From: Vanilla planifolia
Taxonomy: Eukaryota > Streptophyta > Magnoliopsida > Asparagales > Orchidaceae
DNA: 64,000 bases
Direction: 5' to 3'
Assembly (NCBI GenBank): GCA_023846275.1
Contig: JAIUJO010000165.1
Location: 911,001 to 975,000, forward strand
Under the pieces are notes generated by a model. The model ran no database searches. It had not been told where the DNA came from and saw only the letters and a list, made by a program, of their open reading frames with translations. Both the position numbers and the translations under genes were made by a program. Below are positions 63,592 through 64,000 of this stretch, in pieces. How positions within the stretch are numbered: position 1 is the first letter of the stretch; each line of letters starts with the position of its first letter.

Positions 63592-63654
63592 GGTTATGCA
63601 AAGAGCTTGCCAAAGCTCTCTCACCTCACTGATTGTTCAGTGTAGGTGCCTTAG

Positions 63655-64000
63655 AATTCTCATTCAATGAATAAGTGGTCTAATGTGATTCAAAAATTTC
63701 TAAAAAAGTTGTTTTAGAAGATGAAGTTGTCAGATAATTTGAAGGAATTGAAATATGGCTATTCTCAAATGAAAGATGAAGTTTGAAGGTTATTTAATGT
63801 GTGAAAGTTAGATTTTTCCTTCACGGAAGACTTGTTATTATAACTACAAACTCAGATTGAGGATTTGACAATGAAATTTGTTGAAAAAATGATATCTCAA
63901 AGCTTGATCAAAATTTTCATTCAAAAAGATAAGCCCTCTACTAAAGATTATGGAAAGAGCTATCTTCTTTCCCCCGATGAGACCAATTTGATCATGTATT
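63655..64000 (+). pseudogene. decayed coding-like strip, coiled-coil character
   Basis: One + strand frame stays coding-like for about 340 bases with only about four stops, all at codons one change from a sense codon. It is rich in K, L, E and Q with heptad-like spacing (LSDNLKELKYGYSQMKDEV, later LQTQIEDLTMKFVEKM). It starts just where the mitochondrial-type block seems to end and runs off the window. It might be a tail exon of the KIN-7 pseudogene, since these kinesins have long coiled-coil tails, but I have no sequence match to show it. An unrelated gene fragment or retroelement gag is possible. Confidence 0.35.

Larger units (their letters stand above)
26190..63650. other. block of mitochondrial-type DNA (NUMT), interrupted by a Copia element
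   Basis: At about 26,190 composition and texture change from AT-rich nuclear DNA to mixed-composition DNA typical of plant mitochondrial intergenic sequence. Support comes from a nad5 fragment, a group II intron domain V-like segment, several chloroplast gene shreds, a mitovirus polymerase copy and a family of GC-rich dyads found only inside this block. It is about 27.5 kb without the 9.94-kb Copia element. I found no intact mitochondrial gene. Open frames of 100-122 codons (27,786-28,142; 29,507-29,830; 31,743-32,093; 37,617-37,928; 58,803-59,117; 59,591-59,959) match nothing I know. A real mitochondrial contig is a weaker alternative, because the flanks and the LTR element look nuclear. An assembly join cannot be excluded. 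Confidence 0.7.

Noticed and set aside
1-64000. CRISPR arrays, operons, bacterial genes
   Set aside because: No regularly spaced identical repeats and no prokaryotic gene organisation; the window is plant DNA.

Overview
This window looks like nuclear DNA of a seed plant. It is AT-rich and gene-poor, and it holds decayed LTR and LINE retroelements, a decayed plant-type kinesin gene with a first intron of about 12 kb, and a large block of mitochondrial-type DNA. The long intron and low gene density would fit a large-genome plant such as a gymnosperm, but the sequence does not settle this. I see no intact protein-coding gene.

Layout. Bases 1-12,330 are AT-rich and carry a Copia fossil (about 190-780), an (AT)n tract, an L1-like LINE remnant on the + strand (about 5,785-8,590, reverse transcriptase to RNase H, with part of the RT present twice) and a degenerate array near 11-12 kb. 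Bases 12,332-26,111 carry the motor domain of a CENP-E/KIN-7-type kinesin pseudogene on the + strand. Exon 1 is separated from the P-loop exon by a 12.2-kb intron, and five more exon pieces lie within 1.4 kb. Stops, a frameshift, a lost splice acceptor and one exon I could not find show that it is dead.

From about 26,190 to about 63,650 the composition changes to that of plant mitochondrial DNA. It contains a nad5 fragment, a group II intron domain V-like segment, shreds of chloroplast-type genes (rrn16, rps19, trnT-UGU, rps12, rrn5) and about 20 copies of a GC-rich dyad of the form AGTTCCCNAGAGGGGCCCC. I read this as one old mitochondrial insertion (NUMT) that already held chloroplast fragments. 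At its right end lies a nearly full-length but broken mitovirus RNA polymerase copy (about 61,200-63,420, - strand), bounded on both sides by mitochondrial-type sequence. An RNA virus of plant mitochondria was therefore probably copied into mtDNA and then carried to the nucleus.

The NUMT is split by a complete but broken Copia-superfamily element (40,904-50,843, - strand) with two LTRs, a tRNA-iMet-type primer site, a polypurine tract and the 5-bp target repeat ACAAT. A second-level insertion, a CpG-rich solo LTR of another family (46,648-48,076, target repeat CATTT), sits in its gag region. A diverged copy of the Copia target site lies 4.5 kb away in the same NUMT and shows the site unoccupied. 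The last 350 bases hold a decayed coding-like strip on the + strand that might be a later exon of the same kinesin, which would put the NUMT inside an intron.

Relative order inferred: mitovirus and chloroplast pieces into mtDNA, then mtDNA into or beside the kinesin gene, then Copia into the NUMT, then the solo LTR into Copia.
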